Origin: RGIG6165 sp045538835
GTDB lineage: Bacteria > Bacillota > Clostridia > Oscillospirales > Feifaniaceae
DNA length: 64,000 bases
Assembly: GCA_045538835.1 (NCBI GenBank)
Contig: JAZQEF010000002.1
Coordinates: 62,001 to 126,000, forward strand
Reading direction: 5' to 3'
A program made the position numbers and the translations under genes. Positions 27,833 through 35,292 of this stretch are shown here, piece after piece. How positions within the stretch are numbered: position 1 is the first letter of the stretch; every line of letters starts with the position of its first letter. Under the pieces are notes generated by a model, which worked only from the letters and a program-made list of their open reading frames with translations, made no database searches and was not told the DNA's origin.

Positions 27833-27852
27833 ATATGAATATCTGTTCATAT
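27833..27852. promoter_or_regulatory. SmtB/CadC-type operator
   Basis: Imperfect palindrome ATATGAATATCTGTTCATAT with the TGAA-N6-TTCA core used by this repressor family. It overlaps the -10 region and start site of the cadC promoter. Confidence 0.75.
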
Positions 27853-27879
27853 GATATCATACAAAAACATATTTGTCAA
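27851..27879 (-). promoter_or_regulatory. Promoter of cadC-cadA
   Basis: Minus strand TTGACA (27874-27879), 17-bp spacer, TATCAT (27851-27856). Confidence 0.75.
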
Positions 27880-27890
27880 ATTACAGAGAA

Positions 27891-27914
27891 AAAAGACGGT
27901 TATTAACCGTCTTA
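27891..27914 (-). terminator. Terminator after the cupin gene
   Basis: Minus strand AAGACGGTT / AACCGTCTT followed by TTTT, overlapping the cupin stop codon. Confidence 0.8.
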
Positions 27915-28316
27915 AAACATTTCGCCTATTATTTTTTTCTGTTCTTCATTGAGAACAATGCGTGTGGAATTAACACTGCCTGTGTCGGAGTTTTCAATTA
28001 CCACAACACTTGTATCGGGTGCAAGAAGATGTGTGTGGAAGACGCCTGCCTTTACATTGTAAAACTTAAACGGTTCAAGAGGAACAGCATGTATCTCACC
28101 GAGATCATCACCATTTCCTGCTTCAAAGAGTGTGCACTTACCTTTGAGGAGTATAAACACTTCATCAGTTAGATTGTGTTTTTCCATATATGTAATACCT
28201 TCAGGAGTATACATAGGGGTATCATTAAGACAAGCCGCAACCCACTGCTTATACTCTACAAGTCTTTTAAAACCCCTGTCGTCATGCGAATGAACTTCGA
28301 TCATTTTATTATTCAT
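27912..28316 (-). CDS. Cupin-fold protein of unknown function
   Basis: A 134-residue single-domain protein. Sequence patterns EKHNLTDEVFILLKGKCTLF and VPLEPFKFYNVKAGVFHTHLLAPD look like the two cupin motifs, with candidate metal-binding His/Glu residues (H48-type position, E of TDEVF, and HTH). It resembles small sugar-isomerase or ureidoglycolate-type cupins, but no specific enzyme is recognised. GGAGG sits seven bases before the ATG. It has its own promoter and terminator and is divergent from tRNA-Ser. Confidence 0.75.
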   Translation of the reverse strand: MNNKMIEVHSHDDRGFKRLVEYKQWVAACLNDTPMYTPEGITYMEKHNLTDEVFILLKGKCTLFEAGNGDDLGEIHAVPLEPFKFYNVKAGVFHTHLLAPDTSVVVIENSDTGSVNSTRIVLNEEQKKIIGEMF

Positions 28317-28345
28317 TTTATTGCCTCCAAATTGTTGATAATAAA

Positions 28346-28374
28346 ATAATATATTAAAAATCTATACAGGTCAA
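28346..28374 (-). promoter_or_regulatory. Promoter of the cupin gene
   Basis: Minus strand TTGACC (28369-28374), 17-bp spacer, TATTAT (28346-28351). Confidence 0.65.
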
Positions 28375-28384
28375 TAAAATTTTA

Positions 28385-28413
28385 TTGACAAGACAACTTT
28401 TTTATGATAATAT
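28385..28413 (+). promoter_or_regulatory. Promoter of tRNA-Ser(TGA)
   Basis: TTGACA (28385-28390), 17-bp spacer, TAATAT (28408-28413). Back to back with the cupin promoter. Confidence 0.75.
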
Positions 28414-28428
28414 ATGTGCGCACCATTC

Positions 28429-28517
28429 GGAGAGATGGTCGAGTTGGTTTAAGGCACCGGTCTTGAAAACCGGCGATGTGAAAGCATCCGTGGGTTCGAA
28501 TCCCACTCTCTCCGCCA
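28429..28517 (+). tRNA. tRNA-Ser (anticodon TGA), CCA encoded
   Basis: 89 nt. Acceptor GGAGAGA/TCTCTCC, anticodon stem CCGGT/ACCGG with loop CTTGAAA (TGA), variable arm GATG-TGAAAG-CATC, T arm GTGGG-TTCGAAT-CCCAC, discriminator G and CCA. Confidence 0.96.
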
Positions 28518-28518
28518 A

Positions 28519-28550
28519 AAAAAAAGGACATCTTCGGATGTCCTTTTTTT
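28519..28550 (+). terminator. UUCG-tetraloop terminator after tRNA-Ser
   Basis: A7-GGACATC-TTCG-GATGTCC-T7. Works in both directions. It is flanked by an inverted copy of the tRNA 3' end. Confidence 0.9.
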
Positions 28551-28737
28551 TGGCGGAGAGAGTGGGTGAGAACCTTTTGCGAAGCAAAGCGTTCGTCGAA
28601 GCAGTCGCAAAACTGCGATAAGTTTTGCGAACTGTGAAGTCTCGAGCACCGAATATTTTCCGCTACCGTTCGGAACGGTCGGAAAATAGAGGAGCCGCAG
28701 AGTATCCCACGTTTTTACAGCAATACGTTGCAATGCT
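28551..28737. repeat. Inverted tRNA-Ser 3' end and palindrome-rich junction
   Basis: Bases 28551-28566 are the exact reverse complement of the tRNA-Ser 3' end (28502-28517). Then come several short palindromes (TTTTGCG repeats near 28570-28632; TTTTCCG..CGGAAAA type near 28668-28686). All frames through it give only tRNA/repeat-derived peptides. It ends where the truncated nitrilase sequence begins, so it probably marks a recombination or insertion boundary. Confidence 0.55.
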
Positions 28738-30102
28738 ATGGTTTTTGTCAATGCACGTTCTGCGCACGACGGCAAACTTCGCAATACTACTTACGCCTTT
28801 AACCGTCAGGGTGAAATTGTCGGTACATACGACAAACAGCACCTTACTCCGGGCGAAGTATCTGTAACAAAACTCGACAGTGACTACAGTTTTGAATTTT
28901 CAGAGCCGACAGTTATAGAAATGGAAGGCTTACGTTTCGGATTTTTAACCTGTTACGACTTCTATTTTTACGAGTCGTTTGCAAATATGGCGCGTCAGAA
29001 CTTGGATATTATAATCGGTTGTTCACATCAGCGCAGTGACACCCACAGGGCACTCGAAATAATAACACAGTTCTTAGCATATAACACAAACGCCTACGTT
29101 GTACGTTCATCTGTATCTATGGATGAAAATTCGGATATCGGCGGTGCTTCAATGGTTGTTGCGCCCACAGGTGAAACGCTCATCAATATGAAGAGCCGTG
29201 TTGGTCTTGAAACCGTTGAGTTTGACCCCAAAAACAAATATTACAAGCCTGCAGGATTTGGCAATCCGCCTTCAGCACATTACGAATACATAGAAAAGGG
29301 CCGTCGCCCCTGGAAATACAGACCCGGCGGCAGTGCTATCGTTCGCCATGATGCGATTATGAAGTATCCCCGAGTGTGCGCACACCGCGGTTTCAATACC
29401 GTAGCGCCCGAAAACAGTATGCCTGCTTTCGGTGCCGCCGTTGCTATGGGTGCAGAGGAAATTGAATTCGACCTCAGATTTACCAAAGACGGTGAAGTAG
29501 TGTCAATTCACGACTCGAACCTCGAACGTGTATCAGACGGAACGGGAAAAGTTTACGATTATACTTTTGAAGAACTTCAGCAGTTTGACTTTGGTTTTAA
29601 ATGCGCCGAAGAATTTAGAGGAATGAGAATTCTTAAGTTCGAAGAGATTTTAAAGAAATTTGCCTGTCACTGTATCATGAATATTCATCTCAAGCACGGT
29701 GCTGAACAGCCCGGTTGTCTTGAAAAGGTAATAGCGCTCATAAAGAAATATGACTGCGAAAAATACGTTTATCTTATGACCGGTGAAAACGATCTTCTTG
29801 AACGACTACAGAAAGAATACCCCGAAATACTTCGCTGCTGCGGTGGTGGAGATGAAGAACGCAGATGGAACATCGTTGAACGTGCAATCAAATACGAATG
29901 TCAGAAACTGCAGTTTGTAAAAGGATACATCACTCAGGAAATGGTCGACAAGGCAAAGGCACACGGCATTATTACCAACGTATTCTGGTCGGATGACCCT
30001 GCAGAGACGGAAGAATTCCTCTCTATGGGTATCGACGTAATACTTACCAACGATTATAACCGTATATCACAGGTTGTAAACAACTTCAAAAACAAGGCCT
30101 AA
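28738..30102 (+). CDS. 5'-truncated nitrilase-like / glycerophosphodiesterase fusion
   Basis: A 454-residue frame with two domains. Residues 1-190 match the C-terminal two thirds of a carbon-nitrogen hydrolase: the catalytic Lys region GTYDKQHLTPGE and the Cys nucleophile region FLTCYDFYFYESF (Cys near residue 72) are present, but the first ~90 residues with the catalytic Glu are missing. Residues ~200-450 are a glycerophosphodiester phosphodiesterase: CAHRGFNTVAPENSM, the metal-binding EEIEFDLRFTKDGEVVSIHD, and a full barrel to the end. The ATG has no ribosome binding site, and an upstream stop lies at 28687. Probably a decayed 5' end; the GDPD half could still be translated. Confidence 0.7.
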   Translation: MVFVNARSAHDGKLRNTTYAFNRQGEIVGTYDKQHLTPGEVSVTKLDSDYSFEFSEPTVIEMEGLRFGFLTCYDFYFYESFANMARQNLDIIIGCSHQRSDTHRALEIITQFLAYNTNAYVVRSSVSMDENSDIGGASMVVAPTGETLINMKSRVGLETVEFDPKNKYYKPAGFGNPPSAHYEYIEKGRRPWKYRPGGSAIVRHDAIMKYPRVCAHRGFNTVAPENSMPAFGAAVAMGAEEIEFDLRFTKDGEVVSIHDSNLERVSDGTGKVYDYTFEELQQFDFGFKCAEEFRGMRILKFEEILKKFACHCIMNIHLKHGAEQPGCLEKVIALIKKYDCEKYVYLMTGENDLLERLQKEYPEILRCCGGGDEERRWNIVERAIKYECQKLQFVKGYITQEMVDKAKAHGIITNVFWSDDPAETEEFLSMGIDVILTNDYNRISQVVNNFKNKA

Positions 30103-30116
30103 GGCCTTGTTTTTTG
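30089..30116 (+). terminator. Terminator after the nitrilase/GDPD gene
   Basis: AACAAGGCC / GGCCTTGTTTTTT with the stop codon TAA in the loop. Confidence 0.88.
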
Positions 30117-30218
30117 TTAGTATGCAAAAAAATTACATTATTTCAGTCAAAAACTTATATTGTACGTTTTTTTATTTCTGTGATAATATCGTTGAAGAAT
30201 TAATATAGGAGTGGTTCT

Positions 30219-31772
30219 ATGAAAATTACAGATTTAAGTTTGAAAGATAAAATCTTACAGACAGTTTGTGCCAATACAAAAAACAATGTCTATCAGTCAG
30301 AAAATGTAGGCGCTTTATTCTTCTTCGGTGAAATAATCACTGAGGCAGATGAAATGGGGCTTGACAATGCAAGAAAAATGCTTGAAGAGCTTCAGGAAAA
30401 AGCAGACATTCCGCTTCTTCTCACATCAGACTTTGAAAACGGTTGCGGAAGCATGCTCAAAGGACTTACAATTCTCCCCTATCTCATGAGTCTCGGTGCA
30501 ACAAACAGCGAGCAGCTTGCCTATGACTACGGTAAAGCAACAGCACTTGATGCGCTGAGTGTCGGTGCAAACTGGTCATTATCACCTGTAAGTGATCTGA
30601 ATATAAATAAGCGCAATCCTCTTGTAAATGTACGAGGTCTTACCGACAATCCCGAGCTTGCCTCAAGACTTCTCACACAAGTCGTTAAAGGTATGCAGGA
30701 CCACGGTCTTGCCGCCTGTGCAAAGCACTTCCCCGGTGACGGTCTTGACTACCGTGATCAGCATATAGTTACAACTGTCAACTCACTTGATTTTGAAGAT
30801 TGGAAAAAACTTTCGGGCAAAGTATTCCAGGATCTTATAGATGCAGGCATATATTCAATTATGCCCGGTCATATCACACTTCCCTCCTATCAGAAAGAAA
30901 TATATAAGGGAGAACTCAGATATCCCGCAACACTTTCACATGAACTTGTTACAAATCTTCTGAAAAAAGAAATGGGCTTTAAGGGCGTAGTTGTTACAGA
31001 CGCTCTCGGAATGGGCGGTTTTAACGGTTACTATCCGACAAAACGTGAAGCGCAGATTGAGTCCTTTAAAGCAGGCTGTGACATGATGCTCTGGCCCTGC
31101 GCAGAATATGTTGAAGATATGACTAAGGCTATCGAAAACGGTTATATTTCTATGGAAAGACTTGACGATGCCGTTACAAGAATTCTTGAAATGAAGGAAA
31201 AATTAGGTCTCTTCAGCAAAGACAACCATGCAGTAAAATTAAGTGAAGAAGACCGTAAATTTATACAGAAAACTCAGGAGGATGTTGCAGACAATTCTAT
31301 CACACTCATCCGCGATGAAGGCAACTTCTTCCCTCTTGATAAGGAAAAAATCAAAAAAATTGCTCTTGTTCCCGTAACACATCATGAACCTGCATTTGAA
31401 GAAGCAAAACTTTTGCGCGATGAACTTACGGCAGAAGGTTTTGAAGTTACATATTTAGACGGAAAAATGGAAGATACAGATGCAGATGAGCACGACCTTA
31501 TCCTTTATGCACTCTTCTCAAGACCGTTCAGACCGATAGGCTTCCTTGATTTCCATTCAACTGAAGCCAGAAAAATTGCACGCAGTCTGCAGTACGCTGT
31601 AGAGAAAACTGCAGTCGTTTCCTTCGGCTCACCCTATTTCGGCAATCAGTATTTTGAAAGGGCGCTTACATATGTTAACGCTTACTCAATGCTCTCACCG
31701 AGTGTAAAGGCATTTGTCAAGGCGGCAACGGGCAAAGTCCCCTTCTCAGACTTCTCACCTGTAGAACTTTAA
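30219..31772 (+). CDS. Glycoside hydrolase family 3 (NagZ-like beta-hexosaminidase)
   Basis: A 517-residue protein of GH3, most like bacterial beta-N-acetylhexosaminidases that recycle muropeptides or cut GlcNAc-containing glycans. The barrel has LLLTSDFENGCGSM, the loop AKHFPGDGLDYRDQHIVTT (NagZ consensus KHFPGxGxxxxDxH, which holds the catalytic Asp-His dyad), and the nucleophile region GVVVTDALGMGGF. A C-terminal ~180 residues form a second alpha/beta domain without the extra beta-sandwich. No signal peptide, so cytoplasmic. Stand-alone gene with its own terminator. Confidence 0.88.
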   Translation: MKITDLSLKDKILQTVCANTKNNVYQSENVGALFFFGEIITEADEMGLDNARKMLEELQEKADIPLLLTSDFENGCGSMLKGLTILPYLMSLGATNSEQLAYDYGKATALDALSVGANWSLSPVSDLNINKRNPLVNVRGLTDNPELASRLLTQVVKGMQDHGLAACAKHFPGDGLDYRDQHIVTTVNSLDFEDWKKLSGKVFQDLIDAGIYSIMPGHITLPSYQKEIYKGELRYPATLSHELVTNLLKKEMGFKGVVVTDALGMGGFNGYYPTKREAQIESFKAGCDMMLWPCAEYVEDMTKAIENGYISMERLDDAVTRILEMKEKLGLFSKDNHAVKLSEEDRKFIQKTQEDVADNSITLIRDEGNFFPLDKEKIKKIALVPVTHHEPAFEEAKLLRDELTAEGFEVTYLDGKMEDTDADEHDLILYALFSRPFRPIGFLDFHSTEARKIARSLQYAVEKTAVVSFGSPYFGNQYFERALTYVNAYSMLSPSVKAFVKAATGKVPFSDFSPVEL

Positions 31773-31777
31773 AAACC

Positions 31778-31809
31778 AAAATCTCGCAGTTTTTACTGCG
31801 GGATTTTTT
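31778..31809 (+). terminator. Terminator after the GH3 gene
   Basis: ATCTCGCAGT / ACTGCGGGAT followed by TTTTT. Confidence 0.85.
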
Positions 31810-31831
31810 CACTTTTGGGTAAATTTTTCCG

Positions 31832-31837
31832 TATAAT
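31832..31837 (+). promoter_or_regulatory. Candidate -10 box for the structured RNA
   Basis: TATAAT eleven bases before the element; the -35 (TTCACT, 18 bp upstream) is poor. Confidence 0.4.
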
Positions 31838-31847
31838 ATCATAGGAT

Positions 31848-32057
31848 AATAAGCAGTTACGTCGGTAGGCGAAGTCGTTCTTCCCTTTACGCCACTGCTT
31901 TAACAGAAATTCTTTGAACCTAAGACAAGATAAAATAGCTGTCTTTTCAAGGCGGAAGGATGCAGGAATACTTTGTGTATTTCAAATCCGACAACGAAGA
32001 AAAACAGTTATTTTACTTGTATTAGGCGATTTCGTCTGCTGATGTAACTGCTTTAAA
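31848..32057 (+). ncRNA. Candidate structured non-coding RNA or mobile palindromic element
   Basis: About 210 nt with no coding frame. Its ends pair over ~27 positions (AAGCAGTTAC.. at 31851 and ..GTAACTGCTT ending at 32054). All five departures from perfect complementarity are G-T on the plus strand, so the plus-strand RNA pairs throughout whereas the minus strand would have A-C mismatches. Inside are hairpins CTTTGAA/TTCAAGG with AAGACA/TGTCTT, and GAATAC/GTATTT. A 3' half-copy lies at 21409-21484. Could be a small RNA or a dispersed repeat. Confidence 0.5.
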
Positions 32058-32064
32058 TATCCCA

Positions 32065-32093
32065 TTGACAAAGTAGGAATTAGATTATATAAT
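32065..32093 (+). promoter_or_regulatory. Promoter of the cysteine leader/ABC operon
   Basis: TTGACA (32065-32070), 17-bp spacer, TATAAT (32088-32093); consensus quality. Transcript should start near 32100, about 25 bases before the leader ATG. Confidence 0.85.
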
Positions 32094-32124
32094 ACACTAT
32101 ATTATTACGAAAGAAGACAAGGCT

Positions 32125-32211
32125 ATGAAAAAGATTTATTCATCTATGAATATCTGTTGCTGTTCATGTTCACGTTGCTGTACATGTCAGTTTCTGATGC
32201 CTTCTTTTTAA
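32125..32211 (+). CDS. Cysteine-rich attenuation leader peptide (28 residues)
   Basis: Too short for usual gene calling. The peptide begins MKKIYSSMNI and then holds seven Cys within eleven residues (positions 11, 12, 13, 15, 18, 19, 21; CCCSCSRCCTC), ending in FLMPSF and TAA. Its ribosome binding site is weak (AGAAG/AAGG). It lies between a consensus promoter and an intrinsic terminator directly before a cysteine-type ABC importer. The arrangement is that of a ribosome-stalling leader: slow Cys-tRNA would stall ribosomes on the Cys run. A genuine metal-binding peptide is an alternative but does not explain the terminator. Confidence 0.8.
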   Translation: MKKIYSSMNICCCSCSRCCTCQFLMPSF

Positions 32212-32276
32212 AAATGAGTGCTTATAATTCACAATCATTTCGCGGAAGGTTTAAAAAAATCTTCCGCTTATTTTTT
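32199..32276 (+). promoter_or_regulatory. Attenuator: antiterminator and terminator hairpins
   Basis: Terminator: GCGGAAGGTTT (32242-32252) pairs AAATCTTCCGC (32257-32267) and is followed by TTATTTTTT. Competing antiterminator: GCCTTC at the end of the leader frame (32199-32204) pairs GAAGGT (32245-32250). Protector: AAGGC (32119-32123) or AAAGAAG (32110-32116) before the leader ATG can pair the same segment. A ribosome stalled on the Cys codons would cover the protector and favour read-through; one at the stop codon would cover 32199-32204 and allow termination. Confidence 0.75.
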
Positions 32277-32284
32277 AAGGAGGG

Positions 32285-32950
32285 GTGGTTACGGACATCG
32301 GTTTTATTCAGGAATTCTATCCATTGTATATAGAAGCGGCAAAACTCACGGTGATAATTGCATTCTGGGGCATACTTTTTTCACTTGTTGTCGGTATAAT
32401 CTGTGCCACTGTTCTGTATTACAGAATACCGTTTTTTAAACGGATCGTTTCATTTTATATAGAACTCAGCAGAAACACCCCTTTACTTGTTCAACTTTTC
32501 TTTTTATACTACGGACTGCCTAAAATAGGTATTATCTGGTCATCGGAAATCTGTGCCATAGTGGGTTTAACCTTCCTTGGCGGCAGTTATATGACAGAAG
32601 CCTTCAGAAGCAGTCTTGAAGCGATAGACAAAGTGCAGCTTGAATGTGCTAAAAGTCTTGGTTTTAACTCACTTTTAACCATGAAAGAGATAATTTTGCC
32701 GCAGGCACTTTCACTTTCTGTACCCGGCCTGTGCGCAAATGTAATATTTCTCATCAAAGAAACCTCGGTCGTCAGTGCGATTGCGCTTGCAGACCTTATG
32801 TACGTTGCAAAAGACCTTATCGGCATCTATCATAATACAGACGAAGCACTGCTCATGCTTGTCATCGCCTATCTTGTGATACTGCTTCCCATATCGGTCG
32901 TAGCTTCACTTCTTGAAAGGAGGTTGCGCTATGCAGGATTTGGGCATTAG
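32285..32950 (+). CDS. Cysteine-type ABC transporter permease 1
   Basis: Polar amino acid permease (HisM/GlnP family), 221 residues, about five membrane helices. Conserved pieces are ELSRNTPLLVQLFFLYYGLP and the EAA loop EAIDKVQLECAKSLGF that contacts the ATPase. The start is uncertain: GTG at 32285 is the only standard in-frame start after the stop at 32276, but TAAGGAGG abuts it with almost no spacing. The gene follows the leader terminator and overlaps permease 2 by 20 bases. Confidence 0.88.
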   Translation: MVTDIGFIQEFYPLYIEAAKLTVIIAFWGILFSLVVGIICATVLYYRIPFFKRIVSFYIELSRNTPLLVQLFFLYYGLPKIGIIWSSEICAIVGLTFLGGSYMTEAFRSSLEAIDKVQLECAKSLGFNSLLTMKEIILPQALSLSVPGLCANVIFLIKETSVVSAIALADLMYVAKDLIGIYHNTDEALLMLVIAYLVILLPISVVASLLERRLRYAGFGH

Positions 32951-33605
32951 TATTCTCTTTGAGGGTAGAAATTTTGTGCGACTGCTCGAAGGTCTGTGGG
33001 TAACAGTGCGAATAAGTCTTATCTCTGTCGCTCTGTCGATAGTTATAGGTATACTTTTCGGTCTGTTTATGACTTTAAAAAATCCGATAACAAAAGTTAT
33101 CTCGCGCATCTACCTTGATTTTGTCAGAATAATGCCGCAGCTTGTACTTCTTTTTATTGTATACTTCGGCTTTACAAAGACATTCGGCTGGAACCTCTCC
33201 TCGGAATTCAGTTCAATACTCGTATTCACCGTATGGGGAACTGCCGAAATGGGCGACCTTGTGAGAGGCGCGCTCATAAGCATACCGTCACACCAATATG
33301 ACAGTGCAAAAGCGCTTGGTATGTCGGGGATGCAGACATTTATCCACATTATCATTCCGCAGACTCTGCGCCGTCTGCTTCCGCTTGCCATCAACCTCAC
33401 AACAAGAATGATAAAAACGACAAGTCTTATCGTTCTTATCGGTATGGTCGAGGTGCTCAAAGTTGGACAGCAGATAATAGACCTTTACCGTTTTGATTAT
33501 CCGACGGCGGCTCTGTGGATATATGCTGTGGTATTCTTCCTATATTTTATAGTTTGCTGGCCGATATCGTTGCTTGCAAAGTATCTTGAAAAACGCTGGA
33601 GGTGA
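32931..33605 (+). CDS. Cysteine-type ABC transporter permease 2
   Basis: Second permease of the heterodimer, 224 residues, with about five helices, the motif IYLDFVRIMPQLVLLFIVYFG and the EAA loop ISIPSHQYDSAKALGM. AAAGGAGG lies seven bases before the ATG at 32931, inside the 3' end of permease 1, so translation is coupled. Its stop is five bases from the ATPase start. Confidence 0.9.
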   Translation: MQDLGISILFEGRNFVRLLEGLWVTVRISLISVALSIVIGILFGLFMTLKNPITKVISRIYLDFVRIMPQLVLLFIVYFGFTKTFGWNLSSEFSSILVFTVWGTAEMGDLVRGALISIPSHQYDSAKALGMSGMQTFIHIIIPQTLRRLLPLAINLTTRMIKTTSLIVLIGMVEVLKVGQQIIDLYRFDYPTAALWIYAVVFFLYFIVCWPISLLAKYLEKRWR

Positions 33606-33609
33606 TATG

Positions 33610-34371
33610 ATGGACACTAAGATACAACTTGAAATAAAAAATCTTACAAAAAAATTCGATAACAACGTTATATTAAACGGTCTTGATTTTACAGTAAAAC
33701 AGGGTGAAGTCGTCGTTGTACTCGGTCCTTCTGGTTGCGGTAAGAGCACACTTCTGCGATGTATAAACGGTCTTGAATCCATAAATGAAGGAAGTGTTCT
33801 TCTTGAGGGAGAGCCAATAACCGCAAACGGCAAAAATATGTCGCTGATGCGCCAGAAGATAGGTATGGTCTTCCAGAGTTATGATCTGTTTCCGCACAAG
33901 ACGATAATTGACAATATAACGCTTGCGCCCATCAAGGTGCAAAAACGCAAAAAGAGTGAGGTTGTGGAGGAGGCAGAGTCTATCCTCAAAAGAGTCGGAC
34001 TTCTTGACAAAAAAGATGCTTATCCGAGACAACTTTCGGGCGGACAGAAACAGCGTGTGGCTATCTGCCGTGCACTGTGTATGCACCCCGATGTAATGCT
34101 TTTTGACGAGGTGACGGCGGCGCTCGATCCCGAAATGGTACGCGAAGTTCTCGATGTAATTATGGAACTTGCAGACGCCGGTATGACAATGATGATCGTC
34201 ACTCACGAGATGCAGTTCGCAAAAGCCGTTGCCGATAGAGTTCTCTTTATCGACGGCGGAAAAATAATTGAGAACTGTTCTCCCGACGAATTCTTTACTC
34301 AGCCCAAAACAGACAGAGCAAAAGAATTTCTAAGTAACTTCACCTATGAAAAAAAATCAGAAAGAGGGTAA
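33610..34371 (+). CDS. Cysteine-type ABC transporter ATP-binding protein
   Basis: ATPase of the polar amino acid family, 253 residues: Walker A LGPSGCGKSTLLR, Q-loop MVFQSYDLFPHK, signature LSGGQKQRVAICRAL, Walker B VMLFDEVTAALDPEM (Val where Pro is usual in the FDEPTSAL box) and switch His in IVTHEM. Two adjacent ATGs at 33607 and 33610; the second has better spacing to GGAGG. Ends four bases before the binding protein start. Confidence 0.92.
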   Translation: MDTKIQLEIKNLTKKFDNNVILNGLDFTVKQGEVVVVLGPSGCGKSTLLRCINGLESINEGSVLLEGEPITANGKNMSLMRQKIGMVFQSYDLFPHKTIIDNITLAPIKVQKRKKSEVVEEAESILKRVGLLDKKDAYPRQLSGGQKQRVAICRALCMHPDVMLFDEVTAALDPEMVREVLDVIMELADAGMTMMIVTHEMQFAKAVADRVLFIDGGKIIENCSPDEFFTQPKTDRAKEFLSNFTYEKKSERG

Positions 34372-34375
34372 CTAT

Positions 34376-35221
34376 ATGAAAAACTTTATTAAAATCATCG
34401 CACTGATGCTTGCGGCTCTGCTTCTTTTTGCAGGCTGCGGCTCAGCAAACACTCAGCAGGAAACTGCTACATTCCGCACCGTTGAAGAAATCAAAGAAAG
34501 CGGAAAGATAGTTATGGGTGTATTCTCTGACAAAGCGCCTTTCGGCTATGTCGATGCAAACGGTGACTATCAGGGTTACGATATCTATTTTGCAAAACGT
34601 ATCGCAGAGGATCTCGGTGTTGAACTTGAACTCATTCCCACAGACCCTGCAAGCCGTGTAGAATATGCCGTGACAGGTAAGGTTGACATCATTCTCGCAA
34701 ACTTTACCGTGACACCCGAACGTGCAGAGAAGGTAGATTTTGCTCTTCCCTATATGAAGGTGGCGCTCGGCGTCGTTTCACCCGACAACGCGCTTATAAC
34801 AAATGTCGAGGATCTAAACGGCAAGACACTCATCGTTGTAAAGGGTACTACTGCAGAGACATATTTTGCAAGAAATTATCCCGAAATCAAACTCCTCAAA
34901 TTTGACCAGTATGTAGATGCATATAACGCACTTATCGACGGCAGAGGCGATGCTTTCTCGACCGACAATACAGAAGTTCTTGCATGGGCGCTTTCAAATC
35001 CCGGATTTACGGTAGGCATAGAGTCACTCGGTGACATCGACACTATCGCACCGGCAGTTCAGAAAGGAAACACATCACTTCTTAACTGGCTCAATGATGA
35101 AATCAAGACACTTGGTGAAGAAAACTTCTTCCACACGGCATATGAGGAAACGCTCGCTCCCGTTTACGGTGAGGCGGCAGACCCCGATGCACTTGTTGTT
35201 GAGGGCGGTATAGTGGAGTAA
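34376..35221 (+). CDS. Cysteine-binding-like lipoprotein (CjaA family)
   Basis: Solute-binding protein of family 3, 281 residues. Signal peptide MKNFIKIIALMLAALLLF and lipobox AGC (Cys near residue 21). The sequence GKIVMGVFSDKAPFGYVDANG..QGYDIYFAKRIAEDL and DIILANFTVTPERAEKVDF closely follows the CjaA-type cysteine-binding proteins (by memory of the Campylobacter protein). Normal lobe order, unlike its neighbour at 36761. AGAGGG precedes the ATG. Together with the upstream Cys leader this supports cysteine (or cystine) import. Confidence 0.88.
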   Translation: MKNFIKIIALMLAALLLFAGCGSANTQQETATFRTVEEIKESGKIVMGVFSDKAPFGYVDANGDYQGYDIYFAKRIAEDLGVELELIPTDPASRVEYAVTGKVDIILANFTVTPERAEKVDFALPYMKVALGVVSPDNALITNVEDLNGKTLIVVKGTTAETYFARNYPEIKLLKFDQYVDAYNALIDGRGDAFSTDNTEVLAWALSNPGFTVGIESLGDIDTIAPAVQKGNTSLLNWLNDEIKTLGEENFFHTAYEETLAPVYGEAADPDALVVEGGIVE

Positions 35222-35233
35222 ATTACAGACAAT

Positions 35234-35274
35234 AAAAAATACCCGAAAAAAGAAATCTTTTTCGGGTATTTTTT
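35234..35274. terminator. Bidirectional terminator between two ABC operons
   Basis: 17-bp stem AAAAAATACCCGAAAAA / TTTTTCGGGTATTTTTT between convergent operons. Confidence 0.9.
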
Positions 35275-35292
35275 TCATATCAAACTTAGTTA

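Noticed and set aside
28402..28784. Short minus-strand frames across tRNA-Ser with peptides such as WDSNPR and ERVGFEP
   Set aside because: These are the well-known artefacts of translating tRNA-Ser sequence and its flanks; no ribosome binding site and full overlap with the tRNA.
30719..30790. GH3 motif with Asp in place of the usual His in KHFPGHG
   Set aside because: The KHFPGDG variant with DQH is, to my knowledge, common in clostridial relatives, so it is not evidence of inactivation.
31848..32057. Possible 6S RNA
   Set aside because: A long closing helix and size fit, but the central bulge layout could not be matched and a half-copy in the purine operon argues for a repeat family; left as an unnamed candidate.
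32218..32439. Small frame overlapping the attenuator and permease 1
   Set aside because: Runs through the terminator and out of frame with the permease; no family features.
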